Assembly (NCBI GenBank): GCA_958295765.1
Contig: CATQHB010000002.1
Coordinates: forward strand, 2,468,091-2,532,090
From: an uncultured Dehalococcoidia bacterium
GTDB taxonomy: Bacteria > Chloroflexota > Dehalococcoidia > Lucifugimonadales > UBA3495
Reading direction: 5' to 3'
DNA length: 64,000 nt
Below the pieces are notes generated by a model. That model worked only from the letters and a program-made list of their open reading frames with translations, was not told the origin of the DNA and ran no database searches. Both the position numbers and the translations under genes were made by a program. Positions 42,768 to 52,252 of this stretch are shown here, piece by piece. The number at the start of each line of letters is the position of its first letter. Positions within the stretch are counted from its first letter, which is position 1.

Positions 42768-43847
42768 CTAACGTATCCCCAACCCGTCTTCAAAGGCTAT
42801 TCCCAACTTTTTCCGGTTATACATTACGGCGCGCAGCTTGCCGTAAGCGCGGTCAATGCGATAGAAGCGCATTTCCTCTTCCTCGTCCGCCTCAAAAGCC
42901 CGGTATGCGTGATAAACGCACTCCCGGCTATGGGTGGTGGCAAAAATCTGCACGTCATAGCTGCGGGCAAAGGCGGCGATGGCTTTCCACACCTTTTCCA
43001 TCACCGTGTAATGCAGACCGTTCTCAATTTCATCCACCAGCACCATTCCGCCCGGAGCGCTGGCTATCGCCAAGGCCACAGACAGGATGCGGGACATCCC
43101 CTCTCCGGTAAGCTGTACCGGTATTAGCGGCTTCGTTCCGAAGTCGGCGTAAAGGCGAGGTTCCGGCCCGGTTGCCAGGACGGTCAGCCGCTGCAATGCC
43201 GGTTCAACAACTTGCAGGATTTGCAATACCTCATCCTGCCGACCGTCAATTTCCAGGCGGCTGTAACGTTCTATGTCCTGGCTGCTAATGCCCGGCCCGC
43301 TACCCGACAGAAAAATTCCGGTCAACAATCGGCCCGCCGTTGCAGCCTCATCCCTTTCGTAGCCGATGGTCAGATTACGGGCATTGTCGCCGTCTCTTTC
43401 AAGCCAACCTTTGACTATTGTTTCCTCCCCGGATTCGTCAAGGTAAGCCAGCACGATCAGCTTTTGGGGATTCGGGGTGTGGATGTCCAGCCGGTCATTG
43501 CCGGGGCCTCCTATGGATAGCTGTATCCGGGGATTTTCCTCGGTATAAATCATTAACTGCCGGGGTTCCGCTCCCCAATCGCCATGAGCGCAGAGTTCAA
43601 TGGCTGAGCTACTGTCAAATCCGTAGAACAGGTTTTTAATGGCGCTGTCCGGGTCGGCCAATCCCCGGGCCAGATCCAGCCGCAGCGCATGCCCCGGATC
43701 CGTCGGCCCGCTATGCACCCACAAAGCCTCCAGCAGCGCCGTTTTCCCGATGTTGTTCTTACCCCCAATCAGGTTTATCCGGCCCAACCCCTCAATAGTC
43801 AGGTCATCAAACCCCCGGAAATTCTTGACGCTGAATGTGTGATACAT
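42768..43847 (-). CDS. AAA_15/AAA_21 family ATPase paired with a TOPRIM protein
   Basis: A 359-residue ABC-type ATPase beginning MYHTFSVKNFRGFDDLTIEG, the standard opening of AAA_15/AAA_21 proteins. Walker A is GGKNNIGKTALLEAL at about 28-42. The signature region is LTGEGMSRILSVALAI, Walker B is GMVLVDEIENGLHY, and FATTHSRECV supplies the switch His. It is followed by the DUF3226 gene. The size and pairing match two-gene anti-phage systems in which the ATPase senses and the TOPRIM partner acts. No upstream regulator is evident. Confidence 0.87.
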   Translation of the reverse strand: MYHTFSVKNFRGFDDLTIEGLGRINLIGGKNNIGKTALLEALWVHSGPTDPGHALRLDLARGLADPDSAIKNLFYGFDSSSAIELCAHGDWGAEPRQLMIYTEENPRIQLSIGGPGNDRLDIHTPNPQKLIVLAYLDESGEETIVKGWLERDGDNARNLTIGYERDEAATAGRLLTGIFLSGSGPGISSQDIERYSRLEIDGRQDEVLQILQVVEPALQRLTVLATGPEPRLYADFGTKPLIPVQLTGEGMSRILSVALAIASAPGGMVLVDEIENGLHYTVMEKVWKAIAAFARSYDVQIFATTHSRECVYHAYRAFEADEEEEMRFYRIDRAYGKLRAVMYNRKKLGIAFEDGLGIR

Positions 43848-44007
43848 CGCCCCTGCTCCTGACGGACTTTACTAGCGTGCGGGATTGATAATATACCAAC
43901 TATACCATTGCTGCCATTATTGTGTATTGTAACATCACCGGCGTTCTCCCCATAACCGCCCCACCCTTCCGGCAGTAATTTACGCTAGGGCAATCGCAGC
44001 ATAAACC

Positions 44008-44102
44008 CGTCGTTCCGGCGAAAGCCGGAATCCAGAACGCTTGGTAGCCGGCACGCTCTTTCCGGGGGATTTCCTGGATTCCGGCTTTCGCCGGAATGAC
44101 GG
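44008..44102. repeat. Family B palindromic repeat, full copy
   Basis: CGTCGTTCCGGCGAAAGCC and GGCTTTCGCCGGAATGACGG arms with a GCACGCTCTTTCCGGGGG centre. The surrounding ~400-base gap (43848-44250) also has an AT-rich TATACAAT at 44181, a possible but unsupported valS -10. No T-box leader was recognised. Confidence 0.87.
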
Positions 44103-44250
44103 TTGCTTGGGTTGTCCTGGTTAGACACGATTGTCCCGCAATAATTTACCCCCGCCGCCAACACAGGGCGGCGTTTTCGTTATACAATAAGGGCGTTCAG
44201 CAGACCATCAAGCAATCAACAACAATCAACAAAACTAAAGGATACTTTCT

Positions 44251-47052
44251 ATGACCTCACCCACTCCCGCCGACATTCCCCGGGCCTATAACCCGGCTAC
44301 CGTGGAACAGCGCATTTACCAGGACTGGCTCGACCGGGGCTACTTTACCCCGGAACCGGCGCCGGACAAGACGCCCTACGTCATCATTATGCCGCCGCCC
44401 AACGTTACCGGCGAACTGCACCTGGGCCACGCCCTCACCGCCACCATTGAGGACGCCCTGACCCGCTGGCGCCGGATGCGCGGCGACGCCGTCCTGTGGC
44501 TCCCCGGCAAAGACCACGCCGGCATCGCTACCCAGTGGGTGGTGGAGCGCCTGCTGGCCGAGGAGGGAACCAACCGCCACGAACTGGGCCGGGAAAAGTT
44601 CCAGGAACGGGTTTGGGAGTGGGTTGACCGCTACGGCAACACTATTGACGAGCAGCACCAGCGGCTGGGAACCTCCTGCGACTGGTCGCGGCTGCGCTTT
44701 ACCCTGGACGCCGGCCCGGCCCGGGCGGTACGCGCCACCTTCGTCAACCTCTACAACAAGGGGCTGATTTACCGCCACGAGCGCATCATCAACTGGTGTC
44801 CCCGCTGCGCCACCGCCCTCTCCGACCTGGAGGTGGAGTACCAGGAGCAGGACGGCCAGCTCTACTATATCCGCTACCCCCTGGCCGAACCGGTCTCCCC
44901 GCCCCCGGAGGGAGCGGGACAAGGTGAGGATTTGGATTCAGCGTACATTACCGTCGCCACCACCCGCCCGGAGTCGATGCTGGGCGATACCGGCGTGGCG
45001 GTGCATCCCGAGGACTCCCGCTACGCCCACCTGTTGGGGCGGCAGGCCATCCTGCCCATTGTGGAGCGGCCCATTCCCATCGTCGGCGACGCCGCTATTG
45101 AGCCGGAGTTCGGCACCGGCGCCTTGAAAGTTACGCCGGGCCACGACGTTATCGACTTTGAGATTGGCGAGCGGCACGGGCTGGAAATCATCAACATCAT
45201 CGGCTTTGACGGGAATATGACCGCCGCCGCCGGCCACTACGCCGGCGTGGAGCGGTTCGACGCCCGCCGCGCCGTGGCGGCGGAACTGGACGGCCTGGGC
45301 CTGCTGGAAAAGGTGGAGGACTACCGCCATTCGGTGGGCCACTGCCAACGCTGCGACTCGGTGGTGGAGCCGTTAATCAGCCTCCAGTGGTTCCTGAAAG
45401 TGGGCAACCACCAGGAGCCGGACAGCATCGCCGGCCGGGCCCACGCCGCCGTAGCCCAGGGCGACATCAGCGTCGTGCCGGAACGCTTTACCCGGGTCTA
45501 TCTTAACTGGCTGGAAAACATCCGGGACTGGTGCATCAGCCGCCAACTCTGGTGGGGACACCGCATCCCGGTCTGGTACTGCGACGCCGCCGGCTGTGGT
45601 CAGGTCATCGTGGCAATGGACGACCCGGCCCGTTGCCCGGCCTGTTCCGCAGAGGGGCTGCGGCAGGATGAGGACGTGCTGGATACCTGGTTCAGTTCCG
45701 GCCTCTGGCCCCATTCCACCCTGGGCTGGCCCGAGGACACCGAGGACTTTGCCTACTTCTACCCTACCGCAGTGCTGGAGACCGGCTACGACATTCTATT
45801 TTTCTGGGTAGCCCGGATGATAATGCTGGGGCTGGAGAACACCGGGCAGGTTCCCTTCCGCACGGTGTACCTGCACGGGCTGATTCGGGACGCCAACGGC
45901 GACAAGATGAGCAAGACCCGGGGCAATACTATGGATCCCCTGGACTTGATTGACCGCTACGGCACCGATGCCCTGCGGTTTGCCCTCTCCACCGGCACCG
46001 CGCCGGGCAACGACCTGCGCATCACCGAGGGTAAGCTGGAAGCGGCCCGCAACTTTGCCAACAAGGTCTGGAACGCCGCCCGCTTTGTCATCACCGCCCT
46101 GGAAGGCCAGTCCGACCTGGAGGGCTGGCGCGACCTGCCGGACTTGGAACACCGGGAAGACCGCTGGATTGTCAGCCTCCTGGACCAGGTAACCGCCGAG
46201 GTGAACCAGGCCCTGGCCGCCTTTGAGTTGGGCGAGGCCCAGCAGAAACTCTACGATTTTATCTGGAACGAGTTCTGCGACTGGTACATTGAGATGGCTA
46301 AAGTGCGGCTGCGCGCCGGGGCCGGGGAAGCCGGGGAAGCAGCGGAAGCCGCCGGGCCGTCGCCGCGCCCGGTCCTGGCCCACGTGCTGGAGCGGACGCT
46401 GCGGCTGCTGCATCCCTTTATGCCCTTCATCACCGAGGAAATCTGGCAAAATCTGACCGCCCGCCTGCCCCGGGAGGGCGACCGGCCCGACGCGGCAATG
46501 CCCAACTCCATAATGATGGCCCCTTACCCCCAGGCCGAAACGCCCCGCCGGGACCGCCGGGCCGAGGCGGAAATCTCCCTGGTGATGCAGACCATCCGGG
46601 CGGTGCGCAACACCCGCGCCCAACTGCGCATACCGGCCAACCAGCGCCTCGAAGCGATCCTGGAAGCCCAGCCGGAGGCCAATGGACTCCGCAACGCCCT
46701 GGCGGAAGAGGCAGAGGTGATTCGCACCCTCTCCCGGGTTGAGCCGCTGCACATCACCGCCAGCGCCCCGGATTCGGCGGCGGCGCCCCGGGGGATTACC
46801 CTGCTGGTAACGCCCCTGGTAGTGCGCCTGCCCCTGGAAGGCGTAGTTGACCTGGCCGCCGAGCAGCAGCGCCTGCAAGGAGAGTTGACCGACTGCCAAC
46901 GGGAACTGGAGCGCAAGGAAAAGCTGGTCAACAACCCCAACTTCCGCGCCAAGGCCCGCCCGGAGGTGGTGGAAACGGAAGAAACCCGCCTCCGCAGCCT
47001 CCAAGAACAGCAGCAAAGGCTGGGGGAGCTAATCGGGCAGTTGGGGGGTTAG
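44251..47052 (+). CDS. valS: Valyl-tRNA synthetase
   Basis: A 933-residue class I ValRS. The HIGH region is PPPNVTGELHLGHAL, and the KMSKS loop is DKMSKTRGN at about 550. The Ile/Val editing domain contains TTRPESMLGDTGVAVHPED. The C-terminus carries the ValRS-specific coiled coil with LQGELTDCQRELERKEKLVNNPNF, which separates it from IleRS and LeuRS. The zinc-type cysteines are visible in CDAAGCGQ and CPAC. AAAGGA lies before the ATG. The length is normal for bacteria. Confidence 0.97.
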   Translation: MTSPTPADIPRAYNPATVEQRIYQDWLDRGYFTPEPAPDKTPYVIIMPPPNVTGELHLGHALTATIEDALTRWRRMRGDAVLWLPGKDHAGIATQWVVERLLAEEGTNRHELGREKFQERVWEWVDRYGNTIDEQHQRLGTSCDWSRLRFTLDAGPARAVRATFVNLYNKGLIYRHERIINWCPRCATALSDLEVEYQEQDGQLYYIRYPLAEPVSPPPEGAGQGEDLDSAYITVATTRPESMLGDTGVAVHPEDSRYAHLLGRQAILPIVERPIPIVGDAAIEPEFGTGALKVTPGHDVIDFEIGERHGLEIINIIGFDGNMTAAAGHYAGVERFDARRAVAAELDGLGLLEKVEDYRHSVGHCQRCDSVVEPLISLQWFLKVGNHQEPDSIAGRAHAAVAQGDISVVPERFTRVYLNWLENIRDWCISRQLWWGHRIPVWYCDAAGCGQVIVAMDDPARCPACSAEGLRQDEDVLDTWFSSGLWPHSTLGWPEDTEDFAYFYPTAVLETGYDILFFWVARMIMLGLENTGQVPFRTVYLHGLIRDANGDKMSKTRGNTMDPLDLIDRYGTDALRFALSTGTAPGNDLRITEGKLEAARNFANKVWNAARFVITALEGQSDLEGWRDLPDLEHREDRWIVSLLDQVTAEVNQALAAFELGEAQQKLYDFIWNEFCDWYIEMAKVRLRAGAGEAGEAAEAAGPSPRPVLAHVLERTLRLLHPFMPFITEEIWQNLTARLPREGDRPDAAMPNSIMMAPYPQAETPRRDRRAEAEISLVMQTIRAVRNTRAQLRIPANQRLEAILEAQPEANGLRNALAEEAEVIRTLSRVEPLHITASAPDSAAAPRGITLLVTPLVVRLPLEGVVDLAAEQQRLQGELTDCQRELERKEKLVNNPNFRAKARPEVVETEETRLRSLQEQQQRLGELIGQLGG

Positions 47053-47106
47053 GGAATTAGGGGGCAGCCGGTTCGGTTGAAGGATGAACCGTCGGACGGG
47101 AAAAGG

Positions 47107-47132
47107 TGGTTCGACAAGCTCACCATGAGCGA
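47107..47132. repeat. Family A single arm
   Basis: GGTTCGACAAGCTCACCATG followed by AGCGAA in the valS downstream gap. Confidence 0.8.
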
Positions 47133-47232
47133 ATTTCGCATCTACCCTGACAACCGAGTATAGACAATTGAGCAATGCCCAAGTACCATTAAGAAAACCA
47201 AGAAAGCAAACCGCGCTAACCGGCGATAAGCT

Positions 47233-48063
47233 ATGACTACCATCAACACCATAGAAGACTTAATACGGCTGCTGGACGAAAACCCGGAATGGATCGAGGC
47301 TCTGCGAAAACGGCTGCTGACCCGGGATCTGTTGGAGTTGCCCGCAAAATTTGACCGGTTTGTTGAGGAGACGAACGCGCGGTTTGACCGGGTAGAGGCC
47401 TCCATCGGTGAACTGCGGGCCGACGTCAGCGGGTTGCAGACCGACGTCAGTGGGTTGCGGGCCGAAGGCAAGGGGATGCGGGACGACATCAGGGGATTGC
47501 AGGCCGACGGCAAGGAGATGCAGGAAGACATCAAGGGTCTCCGGGACGACGTCGGTAGGTTGCAAGACAACGTCGGTGAGTTGCAGGCCGACGGCAAGGG
47601 GATGCGGGACGACATCAGGAGTCTGAGGGCTGAAGTCGGAACCCTCAAGGGCTGGCGCGCTTGGGACTTTGTTCGTGAGGATCCCTCTGACATTGCCGAG
47701 GAAATGGGTTTGACCTATGTGAAAAGCCTCCGCAGGTCAGACCTGACCAGGCTGGTTCGTTTTTCGGATATTTTCGGCATTGAACCCAGCGATTTGCAGA
47801 GTTTTCGCCTGGCCGACCTGATTATGGAGGCTACCGACCAAGCCGGGGAAACCTGCTACATCGCGGTAGAAATCTCATTTACCGTCGACGAGCGGGACAC
47901 CGACCGGGCCATCCGCAACTCTGCCTTCCTGACCCGGTTCACCGGCCAGCCGTCTTACCCCGCCGTAAGCGGAATATACCGGGATAACCGAATTGATGCC
48001 TTGACGGAATCCGGCGAGGTATTCTGGTATCAACTGCCCCGGGAGATTATGGTGATGGAGTAG
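47233..48063 (+). CDS. Coiled-coil protein with C-terminal putative nuclease-like domain
   Basis: A 276-residue protein. The N-terminal helix (DLIRLLDENPEWIEALRKRLL, then LPAKFDRFVEETNARFDRVE) leads into a coiled coil of 7/14-residue units such as LRADVSGLQTDVSGLRAEGK and DDIRGLQADGKEMQEDI (about 50-140). The C-terminal ~120 residues contain CYIAVEISFTVDERDTDRA, whose VEIS-type strand resembles the PD-(D/E)XK fold. Similar proteins recur in Chloroflexota and Cyanobacteria without known function. The nuclease assignment is tentative. Confidence 0.7.
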   Translation: MTTINTIEDLIRLLDENPEWIEALRKRLLTRDLLELPAKFDRFVEETNARFDRVEASIGELRADVSGLQTDVSGLRAEGKGMRDDIRGLQADGKEMQEDIKGLRDDVGRLQDNVGELQADGKGMRDDIRSLRAEVGTLKGWRAWDFVREDPSDIAEEMGLTYVKSLRRSDLTRLVRFSDIFGIEPSDLQSFRLADLIMEATDQAGETCYIAVEISFTVDERDTDRAIRNSAFLTRFTGQPSYPAVSGIYRDNRIDALTESGEVFWYQLPREIMVME

Positions 48064-48111
48064 GCTGCCTCAGCTCTGCCACCGCCGAGTACGGGTAAAT
48101 AAAGCGTGCAA

Positions 48112-49002
48112 ATGAACACCTCCCTGGGTATCATCGGCTACCCCATAGAACACTCCATTTCCCCGGTGTTTCAGCAGGCGGCGCTGGCGCAATGCGGCAT
48201 TGCCGCCACGTACCGGGCCTACCCGGTGGCGCCGGCGGACGTGGGGCCGTTTGTCGCCGGCCTGCGGCAGCCCGGCGTCCTGGGCATCAACGTTACCGTG
48301 CCTCACAAAGAGACGGTTATCCCCTTCCTGGACGAAATTGACGACTGGGCCGCCGAGGCCGGAGCGGTCAATACTATCGTCCACCGGCAGGGCCGGCTTA
48401 CCGGCCACAACACCGACGGCTACGGCTTTTTGCGCGCCTTGCAAGAGGGCGCCGGCTTTCAACCCCAGGGCCGCCGGACGCTGATTCTAGGGGCCGGCGG
48501 CGCCGCCCGGGGCGTTGTCCTAGCATTGTCAAGGGAGGGCGTCGGCCCCCTGACCATCGCCAACCGCACCCCGGAGCGGGCCGAAAGTTTGGCCCAACTG
48601 GCCCGGGGCCGGGGTATCCAAGCCCAGGCCATCCCGCTGACCGCCCCCAGCGCCGGCCGGCCCGACCCGTCCCTGGCCGCCGTTGCCGCCGAGTCCGAAC
48701 TAATCGTCAACTGCACCACCATCGGCATGACCCACGGCGCTATTGACCACGATACCGGCGCCGCCGCCACGCCCCTGCCCCGGCAAATCATACCTTCCGC
48801 CGCCCTGGTCTATGACCTGGTGTATAATCCCCTGGAAACCCGGCTGCTGCGGGAGGCGGCCCAGGCCGGCGCAGCCACCCTGGGCGGCATCCAGATGCTG
48901 GTCTATCAGGGGGCGGCCTCCTTTGAGCTATGGCTGGAACGGCCGGCCCCGGTGCCGGTAATGCTGGCCGCCGCCACCCAAGCGATGCAGTCTCCCGGCT
49001 GA
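48112..49002 (+). CDS. aroE: Shikimate dehydrogenase
   Basis: A 296-residue AroE, reducing 3-dehydroshikimate to shikimate with NADPH. The substrate site shows GYPIEHSISP, INVTVPHKE with the catalytic Lys, and GHNTDGYGFLRAL. The Rossmann motif is LILGAGGAARGVVLAL, and the C-terminal GGIQMLVYQGAASFELW is typical. The ATG was preferred to a GTG two codons upstream. aroC follows after ~110 bases, so two of the shikimate-pathway steps are together. Confidence 0.95.
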   Translation: MNTSLGIIGYPIEHSISPVFQQAALAQCGIAATYRAYPVAPADVGPFVAGLRQPGVLGINVTVPHKETVIPFLDEIDDWAAEAGAVNTIVHRQGRLTGHNTDGYGFLRALQEGAGFQPQGRRTLILGAGGAARGVVLALSREGVGPLTIANRTPERAESLAQLARGRGIQAQAIPLTAPSAGRPDPSLAAVAAESELIVNCTTIGMTHGAIDHDTGAAATPLPRQIIPSAALVYDLVYNPLETRLLREAAQAGAATLGGIQMLVYQGAASFELWLERPAPVPVMLAAATQAMQSPG

Positions 49003-49110
49003 CCCAATCCCCTGCGTATCGCCGCGTCTCTGGGCCTCCCGGTGGAGAAAAACTTCCGCCGGGATCGGCAGCGATGCCACGATACAGCAAGACTATAGAG
49101 GTATTTAAGT

Positions 49111-50292
49111 ATGATTCGGTGGTTCACGGCGGGCGAGTCCCACGGCCAGGGCTTGATGATTATTATGGAGGGGGTGCCGGCGGCCCTGCCGCTCAGCGAG
49201 GAATATATCGGCGTCCAACTGGCCCGGCGGCAGCGCGGCTACGGGCGGGGCGGGCGGATGCTCATTGAACAGGATTGGGCGCACCTTATGACCGGCGTGC
49301 GCCATGGCCTTACCCTGGGCAGCCCCATCGGGATGACTATTGAAAACAAGGATTGGGCCAACTGGCAGGAAGCCATGGCGGTGGAGTATGTGGAAAACCC
49401 CTCTCAAGAGGGCCGGGGCCGCCGGGTTACCCGCCTCCGCCCCGGCCACGCCGACCTGCCCGGCGCGATGAAGTACGGCTTTGCCGACGTGCGCAACGTG
49501 CTGGAGCGGGCCAGCGCCAGGGAGACCGCCGCCCGGGTCGCCGCCGGCGCCATCGCTATGCGCCTGCTGGAGGAGTTCGGAGTCAAACTCTACAGCCACG
49601 TCATTTCCATCGGCGGCGTAGCGGCCAACGTGCCGGAAAACATTGATTGGGACGCCGTTGAGGAGTCGCCGGTGCGCTGCGCCGACCCGGAGGCCGCCGC
49701 CTTGATGATGGCCGAAATCGACGCCGCCCGGGAGGCCGGCGACACCGTCGGCGGCGCCATTGAGGTCATCGCCGAAAACGTCCCCATCGGCCTGGGTTCC
49801 CACACCCACTGGGACCGGAAAATCGACGGCCGCATCGCCCAGGCCCTGATGTCCATTAACGCCGTCAAGGAAGTATCCATCGGCCCCGGCCGGGAAGTGG
49901 TCAACCAGCGCGGTTCCCTGGTGCAGGACGTTATTGAGCCGGTAACCGACCCGGATAACCCCTGGCAGCGCAAAACCAACCGGGCCGGCGGCACCGAGGG
50001 CGGCATGACCGACGGGATGCCCCTGGTGGCCCGGTTCGGCATCAAGCCCATCGCCACCCTGCACAACCCTCTCCCCTCGGTGGACCTGGACACCGGCGAG
50101 CCGGTGCAGGCCCACTTCGAGCGTTCCGACGTCTGCCAGGCCCCCCCGGCCGGCGTCATCGGCGAGGCCATGGTCGCCCTGGTACTGGCCGACGCCTTTA
50201 TGGAAAAGTTCGGCGGCGACGCCCTGCCGGAAACCCGCCGCAATTACGCGGGGTATATGGCAACGGTGGGGCCGCGGCAGGTGTATCGTTAG
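49111..50292 (+). CDS. aroC: Chorismate synthase
   Basis: A 393-residue AroC, converting EPSP to chorismate with reduced FMN. Signatures include TAGESHGQGLMIIMEGVPA at the N-terminus, RRQRGYGRGGRM, then RPGHADLPGAMKYG, DVRNVLERASARETAARVAAGAIA and the C-terminal PLVARFGIKPIATL. The length is normal. It directly follows aroE. Confidence 0.96.
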   Translation: MIRWFTAGESHGQGLMIIMEGVPAALPLSEEYIGVQLARRQRGYGRGGRMLIEQDWAHLMTGVRHGLTLGSPIGMTIENKDWANWQEAMAVEYVENPSQEGRGRRVTRLRPGHADLPGAMKYGFADVRNVLERASARETAARVAAGAIAMRLLEEFGVKLYSHVISIGGVAANVPENIDWDAVEESPVRCADPEAAALMMAEIDAAREAGDTVGGAIEVIAENVPIGLGSHTHWDRKIDGRIAQALMSINAVKEVSIGPGREVVNQRGSLVQDVIEPVTDPDNPWQRKTNRAGGTEGGMTDGMPLVARFGIKPIATLHNPLPSVDLDTGEPVQAHFERSDVCQAPPAGVIGEAMVALVLADAFMEKFGGDALPETRRNYAGYMATVGPRQVYR

Positions 50293-50345
50293 GGGGCAGA
50301 CCGGGGTTCAACCAGAAACCGTAGAGAGGTTAGAGAGGTAGAGTT

Positions 50346-51503
50346 ATGGCGATTTATAAGATGGTGGGCAACAAAGAGAACTTGGAGCCGGTTCCTGAAA
50401 CTTCTTTTGGTGCAGCGGGTGTTTTGGAGCGTCAGGACTTGCAGCGCATACTCCGGGACCAACCTGAAGTCCTGGAGGAAGGGCTGGTAATAATCTCTGA
50501 GGAATTCGGCAACTGGCAAGATTCCAGCAGACGAATCGACTTGCTGGGATTGGATGCCAGTGGCCGATTAGTCGTGATAGAGTTGAAGCGCGGCGAGACT
50601 GGTGCGCACATGGACTTACAAGCCATTAGGTACGCGGCAATGGTTGCCAATATGACCTATCAGCAAGTTGTCGATGCTTGCCAGACATATCTGGAAAAAC
50701 GAGCCGCTAACGGTGACATTGTTGAGGAAGATGCTGCCGAGAACTTCCTCAGGGAACATCTGGGAAACACGGAAGAAGAAAAGCAGACTGTTCATACTGA
50801 AATACCACGCATAATTCTAGCTTCAGAGAATTTTAGCAAAGAATTGACCACGTGCATCATGTGGTTAAACGATTCTTGGCTTAGAAACGAAAGGCTGGAA
50901 ATTAAATGCATACGCTTGCAACCACATCGAAACGGGGACGAAATCCTGTTGGAAACCAGTGTGGTAGTCCCGTTGCCTGAAGCCTCCGAATACCAGACAC
51001 AAATTGGACAAAGGGAACAAGAGACCCGAGAACAGAGCTCGGGAAGGTCACAACGTATCCCGGATGGAGATGTATTTCAAGAAAATATCGCCAAGTCCCA
51101 GGAAAAATTCCAACCTGGGTTGTTACGTCTCTATGATGCGGCCTCTTCCCTAAAAGAAAGTAAACTCGTAGAGTTCTCTACTTATATTAACCCGAAAGGA
51201 GATTACATTAGGCTGGAACTCCGGATGCCAGGTAAAAATCAATTCTTGGTATCGTTCAACAATCTGCTTCACAAAGGAGGGCGAGGGGGAGAGATAAGCT
51301 TTTGGCCGGGCTGGGAAGATGCTGCCCCTGAATCACTAGTCCGTATCGGCGATCTCATTGGTCCGGCTACATCAAACTCAGGGGTTCGTCACCGCAGATT
51401 ATCCAGATCAAGAACTTCTGATTACCTGAACGACATCTTGGCCGTTATAAAAGATGCCTACCGGGAAGCCAACGGGTTGCCGAACAACGGGGCTGGGGAG
51501 TAG
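50346..51503 (+). CDS. PD-(D/E)XK nuclease-like protein (NucS/DUF91-like), AT-richer
   Basis: A 385-residue protein. The N-terminal domain carries SRRIDLLGLDASGRLVVIELKRGE, the D...ExK core of the PD-(D/E)XK fold as in NucS/DUF91 proteins, followed by AIRYAAMVANMTY. The rest includes a charged linker around 220-250 and a C-terminal beta-rich domain with FSTYINPKGDYIRLELRM. Base composition is visibly lower in G+C than the neighbours, suggesting recent acquisition. It could be a DNA repair or defence nuclease. No partner gene was recognised. Confidence 0.72.
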   Translation: MAIYKMVGNKENLEPVPETSFGAAGVLERQDLQRILRDQPEVLEEGLVIISEEFGNWQDSSRRIDLLGLDASGRLVVIELKRGETGAHMDLQAIRYAAMVANMTYQQVVDACQTYLEKRAANGDIVEEDAAENFLREHLGNTEEEKQTVHTEIPRIILASENFSKELTTCIMWLNDSWLRNERLEIKCIRLQPHRNGDEILLETSVVVPLPEASEYQTQIGQREQETREQSSGRSQRIPDGDVFQENIAKSQEKFQPGLLRLYDAASSLKESKLVEFSTYINPKGDYIRLELRMPGKNQFLVSFNNLLHKGGRGGEISFWPGWEDAAPESLVRIGDLIGPATSNSGVRHRRLSRSRTSDYLNDILAVIKDAYREANGLPNNGAGE

Positions 51504-51505
51504 TG

Positions 51506-52114
51506 TTATTCTGTTGCCGCCACCGCCGGCGGCAACAAGTCCTCTACCGCCAACTCCAGGTCAGGCAGGGCGGCCGGGCTGACCCTATCGCCCCGCCGCA
51601 GGATGTCGTGTTGGGCGTAACCGTCGGGGCCGGGTTCGGTGAACCGCTCGATGCAGTCCTCCGGCAGGTTCAGCACCCAGGTTTCCGGTATGCCGGCCCG
51701 CCCGTAAATGTGGGCCTTAACCTCCCGGTCGTAGTTCAGGGAAGAGTCGGCCACTTCTATGACCAACAGCACATCGGCAGGGCCGGCGTGGGCTTGGTAA
51801 TAGTCATCCTCCCGGAACTTCAGCAGGGCTATGTCCGGCTCAGGCGCGGAGTGTGCGTCCAGGCGAACGGGACCTTGTACTTGAAGGGCGAACCATTCGA
51901 TCGGGAACCGGCGAAAAACGCGGGTGTAACGATTCACGCCACCATTGTGAGGAGGGCCTATCGGCGGCATAAGCAGAATCTCTCCTTCAATCAACTCTAC
52001 CCGCTCATCCTCCAAGAGGATACCGGCCTCCACCATGCGGAAGTATTCCTCTACCGTGAACTTGCGAGTTTCCCGGGGGACTACCGGGGCCTGTACCGGC
52101 GCGGTGGTGGTCAT
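51506..52114 (-). CDS. Uma2 family endonuclease-like protein (DUF820)
   Basis: A 202-residue Uma2/DUF820 protein, a PD-(D/E)XK-fold family often present in many copies. Markers are FTVEEYFRMVEAGIL, ERVELIEGEILLMPPIG, SAPEPDIALLK, and VLLVIEVADSSLNYDREVK with the catalytic E-x-x-D region, then YGRAGIPETWVLNL. The ATG was chosen where the protein family begins. The reading frame stays open far upstream but without homology. It converges on the AT-richer nuclease-like gene. Cellular role unknown. Confidence 0.88.
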   Translation of the reverse strand: MTTTAPVQAPVVPRETRKFTVEEYFRMVEAGILLEDERVELIEGEILLMPPIGPPHNGGVNRYTRVFRRFPIEWFALQVQGPVRLDAHSAPEPDIALLKFREDDYYQAHAGPADVLLVIEVADSSLNYDREVKAHIYGRAGIPETWVLNLPEDCIERFTEPGPDGYAQHDILRRGDRVSPAALPDLELAVEDLLPPAVAATE

Positions 52115-52174
52115 AGCTGCACCTGGCCTTATGGGAAAGTATTGCCCTTGATGATAAACTTTCCGGCTTGATGA

Positions 52175-52204
52175 TTCAAGGCTCAAGGCTTGGTGTGGTA
52201 CAAT
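52175..52204 (+). promoter_or_regulatory. Promoter of first tandem PaREP1-like gene
   Basis: TTCAAG, 18 bases, TACAAT, about 50 bases before the start. The whole promoter is duplicated upstream of the second copy (TTCAAG-18-TACAAT at 52836-52865), including the CTGGTGTGGTACAATAAC block. Confidence 0.6.
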
Positions 52205-52252
52205 AACCGCATCCTGAACCATCCTGAACCGCATCCTGCGGAGGTATCGCCG

